Counted from the stretch's first letter, positions 1-7,557 are shown. The stretch: DNA of 11,817 bases from an uncultured bacterium (GCA_905214435.1 CAJMMA010000057.1:1-11817); one strand, 5' to 3'. A program made the numbers and translations. Notes: a model not told the origin generated them from the sequence alone.

Positions 1-694
1 GTGCATGCGGAATATACGCGCCGTCGTGAATGCGACCGTCGCGGATGGTCACGGCGCGGTCGGCCTCGGCGGCGATGCCGGGGTCGTGTGTGATAAGAAC
101 GATGGTTTTGCCGCGCTTCTGGAGCTTATGGAAGGTCTCCATCACAAGCGCTCCAGTGGCGGAGTCCAGGTTTCCCGTTGGCTCGTCGGCCAAAATGATG
201 GGCGGGTCGTTGACGAGGGCGCGCGCGATGGCGACGCGCTGCATCTGTCCGCCCGAGAGCTCGGATATGCGGTGGTCCCAGTGGTCGACCGGTAGCGTGA
301 CGGCCTGCAGCGCGTGCACGGCGCGCATTTCGCGCTGGCTTCGGGGCACGTTGGTGTAGGCCAGCGGCAGCATGACGTTTTCGATAACCGACAGGCGCGG
401 CAGCAGGTTGAAGCTTTGAAAGACAAAGCCAATGCTCAGCGCGCGCACCTCGGTGAGCTCATCATCGTCGAGTTCGGCGACGTTGAGCCCTTGCAGGTAG
501 TAGTCGCCCGCCGTTGGTTTGTCCAGGCAGCCCAGGATGTTCATGAGCGTCGACTTGCCTGAGCCCGAGGGGCCGGTGATGGCGACGAACTCGCCGGGAT
601 CAACCGCCAGGCTCACGTTGTGCAGAATATGGGCGCAGCCGGCCTCGCTCTCGAAGATGCGGTGCACGTTGCGGATGTCGATGACGGGACGCAT
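1..694 (-). CDS. MacB-type ABC transporter ATP-binding protein (3' end cut by window edge)
   Basis: This is the ATPase of an ABC exporter of the MacB/LolD/FtsE class. It hydrolyses ATP on the cytoplasmic side to drive a separate permease. The 231 visible codons hold a whole nucleotide-binding domain: Walker A GPSGSGKST (residues 41-49), Q-loop glutamine Q93 in FVFQSFNLLPR, signature LSGGQ (146-150), Walker B ending ILADEP with catalytic E171, D-loop NLD (175-177) and H-loop H203. The ATG overlaps the stop of the adaptor gene as TAATG, and a GAGG in the adaptor's last codons can serve as ribosome site, so the two are probably translationally coupled. The reading frame is open to base 1, so only the C-terminal tail is missing. 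The partner permease should be the next gene to the left. The substrate cannot be read from the sequence; antimicrobial peptides, macrolides or lipopeptides are possibilities from the family only. Confidence 0.95.
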   Translation of the reverse strand, partial: MRPVIDIRNVHRIFESEAGCAHILHNVSLAVDPGEFVAITGPSGSGKSTLMNILGCLDKPTAGDYYLQGLNVAELDDDELTEVRALSIGFVFQSFNLLPRLSVIENVMLPLAYTNVPRSQREMRAVHALQAVTLPVDHWDHRISELSGGQMQRVAIARALVNDPPIILADEPTGNLDSATGALVMETFHKLQKRGKTIVLITHDPGIAAEADRAVTIRDGRIHDGAYIPHA

Positions 695-2115
695 TACATG
701 CCCTCGTCGGCAGACGTATTGTCGCCGCCGTCTGCCGTCATGCCTGTGCCGGTATCCGTCACGATGGTGTCGCCGTCGCGTAGCTTGGTAACCGGGACGT
801 CTGGGTTGATTTCGTTGCCCTGGTCGTCGCGCTTGACCTGCGTCTTGCCGACTACGGCTTCGTTATCGTTTTGCGTCACGACGTTCACTTTCACGCGACG
901 GGTTTGCTTGCCCTCGTCATCGGTTGCCACGTTGACGTAATAGTGTTCGCCATCTTCGGTCATGAGTGCCATCGTCGGCACCATAACCACGTCGTCGAGC
1001 TTCTCGGTCACTACCGAGACCTCGGCAGTCATACCCGGCTTGAGGCGACTGTCGGGTGCTTCGATGAGGATGTCGACGTTAAAGGTCACGCTGCCGCCGC
1101 TACCGGAGCCGGAGTCAGAGTTTGCAACCGAGGCGATAGCCGTGACGGTGCCCTGGCTCACGATATCGGGAAACGCGGGATAGGTCACGTTGGCGCTTTG
1201 GCCCACGGCAATTTTGGCGATATCCTTTTCGCCTACCAGAACCGTCACCTTCATCTTGGACAGGTCGGCGATCTGCATGCACTGCTTGCCGCCGCTCGTA
1301 TCGCTTTCGCCCATGATCATTCCGCCTGTTACCGTGGCGCCCACCTTGGCGTTGAGCTCCACGATGCTGCCCGAGCTCGGGGCCGTGACCGTTCGGCTGG
1401 CGGCCTTGGCGTTCGCCTGATCGAGGTTTGCCTGGGCCGATGCGAGACTGCGCTGAGCGGCCGATACGGCGTTCGTGTCCGCTGATGCGGCGGAGATGCC
1501 AGCCGCTGCGGAACCTCCGTCGACGTCCGTCGTTGGGTTGGCCTGCGCGGCAGCTGCGGCTTTCTGCGCGTTGGCGAGGTCTTCTTGAGCGGCTGCAACT
1601 GCACGCTGCGCCTCGGCAACGTTACGATCGAGCTCGTCGTTTTTAATGGTCATGAGCACGTCGCCCTCGTTGACGGATTGGCCCGCCTGCACGTTGATCG
1701 AATCGACCGTGCCGTCGACAGAAGGGGAGACCACTGAGGACGAAATGGGTTTGAGCTGGCCTTTCGCCTCGACCGTTGTGCTAAACGTGCCCTCGGTCAC
1801 CATGTCGGTTACCGGCTCGCTAGCGCCCTGTGGCTGCGCATTGATAACCAGGGTTGCGACAATGGCAATGAGCGCGATGGCACCTACGACGCCGACGGCA
1901 ATACCGCGTCGAATCAGCTTTTTGCGTCGACGGTCGGCACGTTTTGCCTTGAGCTTGGCGTACGCCTCTTCATCGGAAATCTCGGCCGTATCGTTCGTGC
2001 GTTCGCTCTGCTTGTCGGCATGTACGTTTGTAATCAGAGGAATCGTTTCGGTGGCACCTTCGGGCGTGTGCTCGGTATCATCCGGGCCCGGGGCGATCGT
2101 GGGGACATTCGGCAT
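694..2115 (-). CDS. MacA/YknX-like membrane-fusion adaptor protein of an ABC exporter
   Basis: A 473-residue adaptor of the HlyD/MacA family, anchored in the membrane and reaching outward to work with the MacB-type ATPase/permease. Residues 1-71 are cytoplasmic, first acidic, then strongly basic (AKLKAKRADRRRKKLIRR, about 54-70). One transmembrane helix spans about 72-92. Then come a lipoyl-like half (about 113-160), an alanine-rich coiled-coil hairpin (about 161-240) interrupted by a Gly/Ser/Ala loop, the second lipoyl half (TVTAPSSGSIVELNAKVGATV, about 242-262), a beta-barrel (about 283-370) with a Ser/Gly loop (333-342), and a membrane-proximal domain with an acidic, disordered tail. The start at 2115 is preceded by AAAGGAG five bases upstream (2121-2127). 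An upstream in-frame ATG at 2178 lies inside a hairpin without a ribosome site. A single N-terminal helix without a lipoprotein signal fits the Gram-positive YknX type. The class is well supported; the substrate is unknown. Confidence 0.93.
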   Translation of the reverse strand: MPNVPTIAPGPDDTEHTPEGATETIPLITNVHADKQSERTNDTAEISDEEAYAKLKAKRADRRRKKLIRRGIAVGVVGAIALIAIVATLVINAQPQGASEPVTDMVTEGTFSTTVEAKGQLKPISSSVVSPSVDGTVDSINVQAGQSVNEGDVLMTIKNDELDRNVAEAQRAVAAAQEDLANAQKAAAAAQANPTTDVDGGSAAAGISAASADTNAVSAAQRSLASAQANLDQANAKAASRTVTAPSSGSIVELNAKVGATVTGGMIMGESDTSGGKQCMQIADLSKMKVTVLVGEKDIAKIAVGQSANVTYPAFPDIVSQGTVTAIASVANSDSGSGSGGSVTFNVDILIEAPDSRLKPGMTAEVSVVTEKLDDVVMVPTMALMTEDGEHYYVNVATDDEGKQTRRVKVNVVTQNDNEAVVGKTQVKRDDQGNEINPDVPVTKLRDGDTIVTDTGTGMTADGGDNTSADEGM

Positions 2116-2145
2116 AGCGTCTCCTTTATAGATAGAACCTCGATA

Positions 2146-2151
2146 AGTATA
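2146..2151 (-). promoter_or_regulatory. Candidate -10 box of the exporter operon
   Basis: The minus strand reads TATACT here, placing a transcription start near 2139 and giving a leader of about 24 nt with a strong AAAGGAG ribosome site. No good -35 hexamer lies 16-19 bases upstream; with 17 bp the hexamer is GCCCAT. That region is occupied by an inverted repeat. The call rests on position and the near-consensus -10 only. Confidence 0.35.
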
Positions 2152-2179
2152 TGCGCCCATCGGTTGGGATGGGCGCATA
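2150..2179. promoter_or_regulatory. Perfect 12-bp inverted repeat (possible operator, or terminator of the transpeptidase gene)
   Basis: TATGCGCCCATC (2150-2161) and GATGGGCGCATA (2168-2179) are exact reverse complements around a 6-base spacer. In the direction of transcription the hairpin is followed by ACTTATCGAGG, not by a T-run, so it is a poor intrinsic terminator for the L,D-transpeptidase gene ending at 2248. It overlaps the TATACT -10 candidate of the exporter operon and fills the usual -35/-10 spacer, where a repressor operator would sit. Which role is real cannot be decided by reading. The rest of the 132-base gap (2116-2247) holds nothing else I recognise. Confidence 0.5.
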
Positions 2180-2247
2180 GGACGGTTTCTTTCGGAACTG
2201 TTAGATTGTTTGCAGCGGTTCCACGTTGTATTAATGCGCGCGTTGCA

Positions 2248-3972
2248 CTACGAGTGGACAACCACGCACAGGCCGACTTTGATGCAGTCGTGAAGTGCCT
2301 TTGCATCGGCCAGGCGCAGGTTGATGCAACCGTGGCTGCCGCACCACTTGTACGACTCGGCATTATCGAAGCTCTTGTCGTTTTGCCAGGTGGCGTCGTG
2401 GAATCCGACCATATTGCCCTCGAACGGCATCCAATAGCTGACCGGGCTCTCGTATTTGGGCTTGCCGGTCTCGGGGTCCTTGGCACCGATAAGCTTGCTG
2501 GCGCCATTGTTGCTGTTGATCTGCCATACGCCCTCGGGGGTGGCGTCCTCTCCCGGCTTGCCAGAAATAAAGTTGGCCTCCCAAACGATATTACCGTTCT
2601 CGTCATAGTAGCGCGCGTGCTGCTCGGACAGATCGACGTCGATATACGCCTTCCAGTCGGGCTCTCCCTTTGCTGTAAAGGTGTCGGCCTTCTGGGAGTA
2701 CTTGATCTCGATTTCGCCGGTCTGCTTGTTGTTAATGGCGTCCTCGACCTGCTTGGCGAGCGAGCTGCTGTCAATGGACCAACCAAAGTCACCGCCTTCG
2801 ACGGCACACTGCTTGCCATCGGCGCGCGTCCACCAGCGAGTGGAGCCCACGGTATTAAAGCCGTTCGCGAGCTCGGCTGCCCAGCTGCTGATTTGCGACG
2901 TATCGAGCGTGGGGTTGGCAGGATCGGCAAAGCTGATCCACTGCAACACGGAGCTGCCATCAACCTTTCCGGCATCCTCGCCGTTGAGCTTGAGGGTCAC
3001 GTTGACGCCCAAGAAGTTGTTGGCGGCATCGCATGCGGACTGAATCTGATCATCGGTCAGCGTTCCATTAAGCGGCTCATAGGCATCGTTGCCGAGCTTG
3101 GAAAGATCTACGGTCTCGGCCAGCGAGGCAAGCTCGAGCTCGGCATACTTAATGATATGCTCGCGGTTGAGTTTTTCGTTGGAGCGTGCCTTCTCGACGG
3201 TAAACTTGCCGGCCTGCTCGTCATAGGAGCTATTGGCCTCGAACGTGCCCGAACGGCCCTCGTTAAACTCATCGATGGCGGTGCCCAGATCCTTCTCAAA
3301 CTGCTTTTGGTCAAAGGTGTCGGAGAGCATGGACAGGTCGACGTCTTGATCAAGATCGACTTCGTTGGAGGTAGCGGTTGTTTTGGTCTTGCCACTTAAG
3401 GATTCCATAAGGCGGACCGGCCATACAAAGGCTTCGTTGTGGTTGATGATCTCTTTTGCGGCAGCTTCGCCGTCGACGATGGGCTCATCGGACTCGGGCT
3501 GATAGGTCCAGCTAAAGTCATCGCCCGCCACGGTGAGCTTATAGTGCTTCCACGCCGAGTTGACCTTGGTGGCGGCAGACGAAGCGTTGGAGAACGAGAC
3601 GTCGACGCCGGCGATGGTGGTGTTGGGGTAGGCTACCTGCGAAAACGCTACGACGCCTACGATATAGACAATGACGATAAGACCCAGGAGGACAAAGAGC
3701 GTCGTCTTTTTGCCCGACTTATTGTTCCCGGTGGGTTTGCGCGCGCGGCCGCGATCGCCTCGACCGTGCTTGGGGGGCTGCTTGGGCGTATTGCCGTTTG
3801 CCTGGCGCTGCTGACGTTGCTGGCGCTGCTGGTTCGGGCGTTGCGAAGCGTTTGCCGCACCACGCTGCTGACCGTGGCTCGGCGCGATAGGACGCGGCGA
3901 CTGAACGCCGCCGGTGTGCCTGCTTGGCTGCTGCGGATCGGGAATCAGTTGAGTTCGATCGTTTTGCGACAT
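2248..3972 (-). CDS. Membrane-anchored L,D-transpeptidase (YkuD domain) with peptidoglycan-binding-type region
   Basis: A 574-residue cell-wall enzyme expected to cut the tetrapeptide stem after meso-diaminopimelate (or the equivalent residue) and form 3-3 crosslinks or attach proteins, outside the membrane. Residues 1-89 are cytoplasmic, rich in Gln, Arg, Pro and Asn, with a QQR-repeat stretch near 48-57. A transmembrane helix spans about 90-113 (TLFVLLGLIVIVYIVGVVAF). The long extracellular part (about 115-440) resembles the repeated PG_binding_4-type domains often found before YkuD. The YkuD domain covers about 441-573, with H525 in VGFHDA and the catalytic motif SHGCINLR (H547, nucleophile C549). 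The start at 3972 has GAAGGA ten bases upstream. The ATG at 3981 is only one base from the same Shine-Dalgarno, so it is less likely. The gene appears to be its own transcription unit with a TATAAT promoter. Family call is firm; the domain boundaries in the middle are approximate. Confidence 0.94.
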   Translation of the reverse strand: MSQNDRTQLIPDPQQPSRHTGGVQSPRPIAPSHGQQRGAANASQRPNQQRQQRQQRQANGNTPKQPPKHGRGDRGRARKPTGNNKSGKKTTLFVLLGLIVIVYIVGVVAFSQVAYPNTTIAGVDVSFSNASSAATKVNSAWKHYKLTVAGDDFSWTYQPESDEPIVDGEAAAKEIINHNEAFVWPVRLMESLSGKTKTTATSNEVDLDQDVDLSMLSDTFDQKQFEKDLGTAIDEFNEGRSGTFEANSSYDEQAGKFTVEKARSNEKLNREHIIKYAELELASLAETVDLSKLGNDAYEPLNGTLTDDQIQSACDAANNFLGVNVTLKLNGEDAGKVDGSSVLQWISFADPANPTLDTSQISSWAAELANGFNTVGSTRWWTRADGKQCAVEGGDFGWSIDSSSLAKQVEDAINNKQTGEIEIKYSQKADTFTAKGEPDWKAYIDVDLSEQHARYYDENGNIVWEANFISGKPGEDATPEGVWQINSNNGASKLIGAKDPETGKPKYESPVSYWMPFEGNMVGFHDATWQNDKSFDNAESYKWCGSHGCINLRLADAKALHDCIKVGLCVVVHS

Positions 3973-4029
3973 CGTGTGCATATCCTTCGAATTTCGCCTT
4001 GCGGCTCATCGTATTTTTACTGGGCTTGC

Positions 4030-4058
4030 ATTATAGCGATTACCTAGTTGATTGTGGT
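4030..4058 (-). promoter_or_regulatory. Promoter of the L,D-transpeptidase gene
   Basis: On the minus strand a perfect TATAAT -10 box (4030-4035) is preceded, 17 bp upstream, by ACCACA (4053-4058), which matches TTGACA only in its last three bases. The predicted start near 4023 gives a leader of about 50 nt. It lies between the terminator of the upstream serine dehydratase gene and the transpeptidase start, so position and sequence agree. Confidence 0.6.
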
Positions 4059-4076
4059 ATGGAAACGGTGGCATTC

Positions 4077-4103
4077 AAAAGAGGTGGGACATTTGTCCCA
4101 CCT
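4077..4103 (-). terminator. Intrinsic terminator of the L-serine ammonia-lyase gene
   Basis: AGGTGGGACA (4082-4091) and TGTCCCACCT (4094-4103) are exact reverse complements separated by two bases, so the folded form is a 9-bp stem with a 4-base loop. On the minus strand it is followed by CTTTTG and lies 18 bases past the stop codon. The T-run is short but position and stem strength fit a terminator. Its arms carry the TGGGACA/TGTCCCA core also seen in the palindrome upstream of priA. Confidence 0.7.
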
Positions 4104-4121
4104 TCGAGTCGTTCTTTGTCG

Positions 4122-5729
4122 CTATCCGCACACACCGCATTTTGCACAGGCTGAAAGTGCGGCCGGAGCCTGCGCGATGCCGCCCTTTGCCGTCTCGCGC
4201 AGCGTGGCCGGCAACGCGTGGCCCACCGAGAGCATGACGTGTGCCATCTGATCAAACGGCACCAGGCTCTTAATGCCGGCAAGTGCAAGCTGCGCCGAGC
4301 TAAATGCCGCGGCCACGCCGATGGCATTGCGGTTTTGGCACGGCACCTCCACGAGGCCGCCCACCGGGTCGCAGACCAAGCCCAGCAGATTACTCAGCGC
4401 GATGGAACTGGCATCGAGCGCCTGCTCGGGTGTGCCGCCGAGCATCTGCACCAGTGCGGCGGCGGCCATGGCGGCCGCACTTCCGACCTCGGCCTGACAG
4501 CCGCCCTCGGCGCCGGCAACGCAGGCGCTCGTGGTGAGGTTGAGGCCGATGGCGGCGGCGCAATAAAGGGCATCCATGACCTGCTCGTCGTCCAGCTGCA
4601 GATGGTCTGCGAGCGCTAGCACGCAGCCGGGCACAACGCCCGCGGATCCTGCCGTCGGAGCTGCGACGATCACGCCCATCGTGGCGGAGCGCTCGAGCAC
4701 GGCCATGGCGCGGGCCACGGCGTCGGTCTGGACGGCGCCCATCAGGCTTATGCTCAGATCGTTTCGGCTGGTGGCATCGACAAGCTTTGCCTCGCCGCCG
4801 ATGAGGCCGCCGAGCGAGCGCTGTGGATTGGAAATGGGGGCTGTGGTCTCTTCGCGCATGACGTCGAGTACGCGGCGCATGGCGGCGATAGCGTGTGCCT
4901 CGCCGGTCAGACGTGCCTCGCGCACGGCCATGACGGCGCCGATGTTGAGCCCCAGTTCCTCGCACGCATCGAGCAGCTGCTCGCCGTCGTCGAAGATTTC
5001 CTTTGCCGAGACGCCGGGGGAGAGCGACGAGGCAGAACCGGGGAGTTCGATAAAGGTCGCGTAATCGACATTGTCGAGCTTGCGGAGCATGGGGACGACG
5101 GTGTCGTCGGGGGCGCCGTCGGTCTCAAAGACGGAGTAGGCCTGGCCGCCCACTTCGGTGCGGTAGGTGCGGCAGAAGGCGATGTTCACATGGGCGTAGG
5201 CGAGCAGGTTGGTGAGCGCTGCGAGCACGCCGGGGACGTCCTGGTGCGCCACGAAGAGCGTGGAATACATGCCCGAGATGTCGACGCCGACGCCGTTAAT
5301 GCGGCTGATGCGCATCTTGCCGCCGCCCAAGCTCTCGCCGCGGACCTGCGCCGTGGCGCCCGTGGCGTCGACCATATCGATGTCGACGGTGTTGGGGTGG
5401 ATGGAGGCGTCGTCGCCCTTGATGTCAAAGTGATATTCGAGGCCCTGCTCACGTGCGAGGTTAAAGGCCTGCTTGATGTTCTCGTCATCGGTGTCGAGGC
5501 CCAGAATGCCCGCGACGAGAGCGCGGTCGGTGCCGTGGCCGCGGTAGGTGTGGGCGAAGGAGTTCCACAGGCCAAAGGTGACTTTGGTGATGCGGCCTTC
5601 CAGCAGGCTGGCGGCAACTTGGGCGCAGCGCAGGGCGCCAGCGGTGTGCGATGAGCTGGGGCCGACCATGACGGGCCCCAAGATCTCGAATGCCGAGGTC
5701 GTAGCTAGTGTTTGCGGCTTGCCTGCCAT
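4122..5729 (-). CDS. sdaA: L-serine ammonia-lyase (L-serine dehydratase), iron-sulfur dependent, single-chain beta-ACT-alpha form
   Basis: Deaminates L-serine to pyruvate and ammonia in the cytoplasm with an oxygen-sensitive [4Fe-4S] cluster. The 535-residue chain joins what are two subunits (SdaAB and SdaAA) in Bacillus. The beta domain (about 11-150) starts with GPVMVGPSSSHTAG. An ACT domain (about 155-230) contains LFVAHQDVPGVLAALTNLLA. After a short linker the alpha domain (about 242-530) carries the likely cluster cysteines C411 (AEGGCQAEVG), C453 (LVCDPVGG) and C464 (EVPCQNRNA). The C-terminus is cysteine-rich (CAKCGVCG), a candidate source of the fourth ligand. The start at 5729 has AGGAG five bases upstream and leads directly into the family N-terminus. 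The frame stays open to an ATG at 5846, but that extension is palindromic leader sequence. It is monocistronic, with a terminator after it and a long palindrome before it. Confidence 0.95.
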   Translation of the reverse strand: MAGKPQTLATTSAFEILGPVMVGPSSSHTAGALRCAQVAASLLEGRITKVTFGLWNSFAHTYRGHGTDRALVAGILGLDTDDENIKQAFNLAREQGLEYHFDIKGDDASIHPNTVDIDMVDATGATAQVRGESLGGGKMRISRINGVGVDISGMYSTLFVAHQDVPGVLAALTNLLAYAHVNIAFCRTYRTEVGGQAYSVFETDGAPDDTVVPMLRKLDNVDYATFIELPGSASSLSPGVSAKEIFDDGEQLLDACEELGLNIGAVMAVREARLTGEAHAIAAMRRVLDVMREETTAPISNPQRSLGGLIGGEAKLVDATSRNDLSISLMGAVQTDAVARAMAVLERSATMGVIVAAPTAGSAGVVPGCVLALADHLQLDDEQVMDALYCAAAIGLNLTTSACVAGAEGGCQAEVGSAAAMAAAALVQMLGGTPEQALDASSIALSNLLGLVCDPVGGLVEVPCQNRNAIGVAAAFSSAQLALAGIKSLVPFDQMAHVMLSVGHALPATLRETAKGGIAQAPAALSACAKCGVCG

Positions 5730-5757
5730 ATGCGCTCCTGTTCTATCCCGTCGTCCC

Positions 5758-5788
5758 GAACGGCTGGGCATACTCTGTCCCGCCGTTC
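5758..5788 (-). promoter_or_regulatory. Strong hairpin in the leader of the serine dehydratase gene
   Basis: GAACGGC (5758-5764) pairs with GCCGTTC (5782-5788). GGG (5766-5768) and CCC (5779-5781) extend the stem inward past one bulged T, giving about ten pairs around a 10-base loop. It sits 28 bases upstream of the start codon and has no T-run, so it is not a standard terminator. It shares bases 5785-5788 with the left arm of the neighbouring palindrome, so the two folds compete. A regulatory role is inference. Confidence 0.4.
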
Positions 5789-5905
5789 CGAGGGCTTTAG
5801 TATTTGGTCGCCTGCTCGGACAGTCCTGCTCGCACGGAGGCCACATTAAGTGGCCTCCGGCTCGTGCGGAACTCGCGATCGACCAAATACTAAAGCCCTC
5901 GGAAC
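5785..5905. repeat. 121-bp nested palindrome with perfect 26-bp terminal inverted repeats
   Basis: Bases 5785-5810 (starting GTTCCGAGGGC) are the exact reverse complement of 5880-5905. The 69-base interior has its own perfect 9-bp hairpin, GGAGGCCAC (5836-5844) and GTGGCCTCC (5850-5858), around ATTAA. It is flanked by CGCAC (5831-5835) and GTGCG (5864-5868), which extend the stem past a 5-base bulge. CCTGCTCG occurs twice as a direct repeat (5811-5818, 5825-5832). No target-site duplication is evident. The gap between the serine dehydratase and metK (5730-6073) holds this element, a leader hairpin, a weak promoter candidate and the metK terminator. The structure is certain; its nature (small non-autonomous mobile element or structured leader) is not. 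Confidence 0.85.
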
Positions 5906-5940
5906 TTAGGATACATGGTTGGAGTCGCTCTGCTGCGAAA

Positions 5941-5970
5941 TTTATCGGCCTATGACCTATTCCATGTCCC
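5941..5970 (-). promoter_or_regulatory. Weak promoter candidate for the serine dehydratase gene
   Basis: The minus strand has GGGACA (5965-5970) and GATAAA (5941-5946) 18 bp apart; each matches four of six consensus bases. If used, the 121-bp palindrome would be transcribed as part of a roughly 200-nt leader. I found no better pair between 5730 and 6000, so this is the best of weak options. Confidence 0.25.
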
Positions 5971-6001
5971 AGGTCGGCTCATCTTCACCACCGGTTTTAT
6001 A

Positions 6002-6036
6002 AAAAAGAGGTACCGGTTGTTTCGGTACCTCTTTTT
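6002..6036 (-). terminator. Intrinsic terminator of metK
   Basis: A perfect 14-bp stem AAAAAGAGGTACCG (6002-6015) with CGGTACCTCTTTTT (6023-6036) encloses a 7-base loop. On the minus strand it lies about 40 bases past the metK stop and ends in a run of T. The arms are A- and T-flanked on both sides, so it could act in both directions, but only metK transcription reaches it here. Confidence 0.92.
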
Positions 6037-6073
6037 GGTGCGTTTTAATTTGGCTGTAGCTTTTCTCGTTAGC

Positions 6074-7354
<1,281 letters not shown>

Positions 7355-7376
7355 GATTGTCCTTTCAAAAACGTGT

Positions 7377-7403
7377 CCCGGCGACCGTTACCATTCCGCC
7401 GGG
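7377..7403 (-). promoter_or_regulatory. Hairpin in the metK leader
   Basis: On the minus strand CCCGGCG and CGCCGGG pair perfectly (plus-strand 7397-7403 with 7377-7383), with one further G-U pair and a loop of about 11 bases. After it come ACACG, five T's and then the AAAGGA ribosome site. The hairpin plus T-run resembles a weak attenuator placed just before metK. It does not match the SAM-I or SMK (SAM-III) pattern as I know them: there is no upstream segment complementary to AAAGGAC. Its function is unknown. Confidence 0.4.
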
Positions 7404-7421
7404 CTCTCTATGCAAGGGCAC

Positions 7422-7449
7422 ATCATAGCGCGTAAATCAAACATTCACA
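7422..7449 (-). promoter_or_regulatory. Candidate metK promoter
   Basis: The minus strand has TATGAT (7422-7427), five of six -10 consensus bases. The best upstream partner at 16 bp is TGTGAA (7444-7449), a poor -35. The predicted start near 7415 gives a leader of about 60 nt that carries the 7377-7403 hairpin. Confidence 0.4.
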
Positions 7450-7459
7450 CCCTTTCCGC

Positions 7460-7557
7460 ACCTACTCATTGGGGACAGACTTAAATGATCAGCCTTACCT
7501 AAGCGCCGACAGGTTGCCCAAAGACTGATCATTTAAGTCTGTCCCCAATGAGTAGGT
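7460..7557. repeat. 98-bp palindrome with perfect 33-bp arms between divergent metK and gltX
   Basis: Bases 7460-7492 (ACCTACTCATTGGGGACAGA onward) are the exact reverse complement of 7525-7557, around a 32-base centre (7493-7524) with no strong internal fold. Each arm has TTGGGGACAGAC near its outer end and TGATCA at its inner end; within an arm TCATT and AATGA could form a weak 5-bp hairpin over 13 bases. The element lies between the metK -10 (7422) and gltX -10 (7592) and is not followed by a T-run, so it is not a terminator of either. The 283-base divergent gap (7355-7637) otherwise holds only the two promoter regions and the metK leader hairpin. Confidence 0.9.

Noticed and set aside
2116..2178. 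Possible 21-residue extension of the MacA-like adaptor
   Set aside because: Its ATG is buried in the 12-bp hairpin, whereas the 2115 start has AAAGGAG at ideal spacing.
2020..3399. 459-codon open frame on the plus strand opposite the transpeptidase and adaptor start
   Set aside because: Antisense to two well-supported genes, crosses their intergenic gap and shows no family motif.
3973..3981. Alternative start of the transpeptidase three codons upstream
   Set aside because: Only one base separates GAAGGA from that ATG; the 3972 ATG has usable spacing. The difference is three residues and not certain.
5730..5846. Possible 39-residue N-terminal extension of the serine dehydratase
   Set aside because: It would translate the palindrome and leader hairpin, has no ribosome site, and the family N-terminus begins at the 5729 start with a good AGGAG.
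7355..7420. SMK-box or S-box SAM riboswitch before metK
   Set aside because: The leader is too short for SAM-I, and no segment complementary to the AAAGGAC ribosome region is present as SMK needs. Left as an unclassified hairpin.
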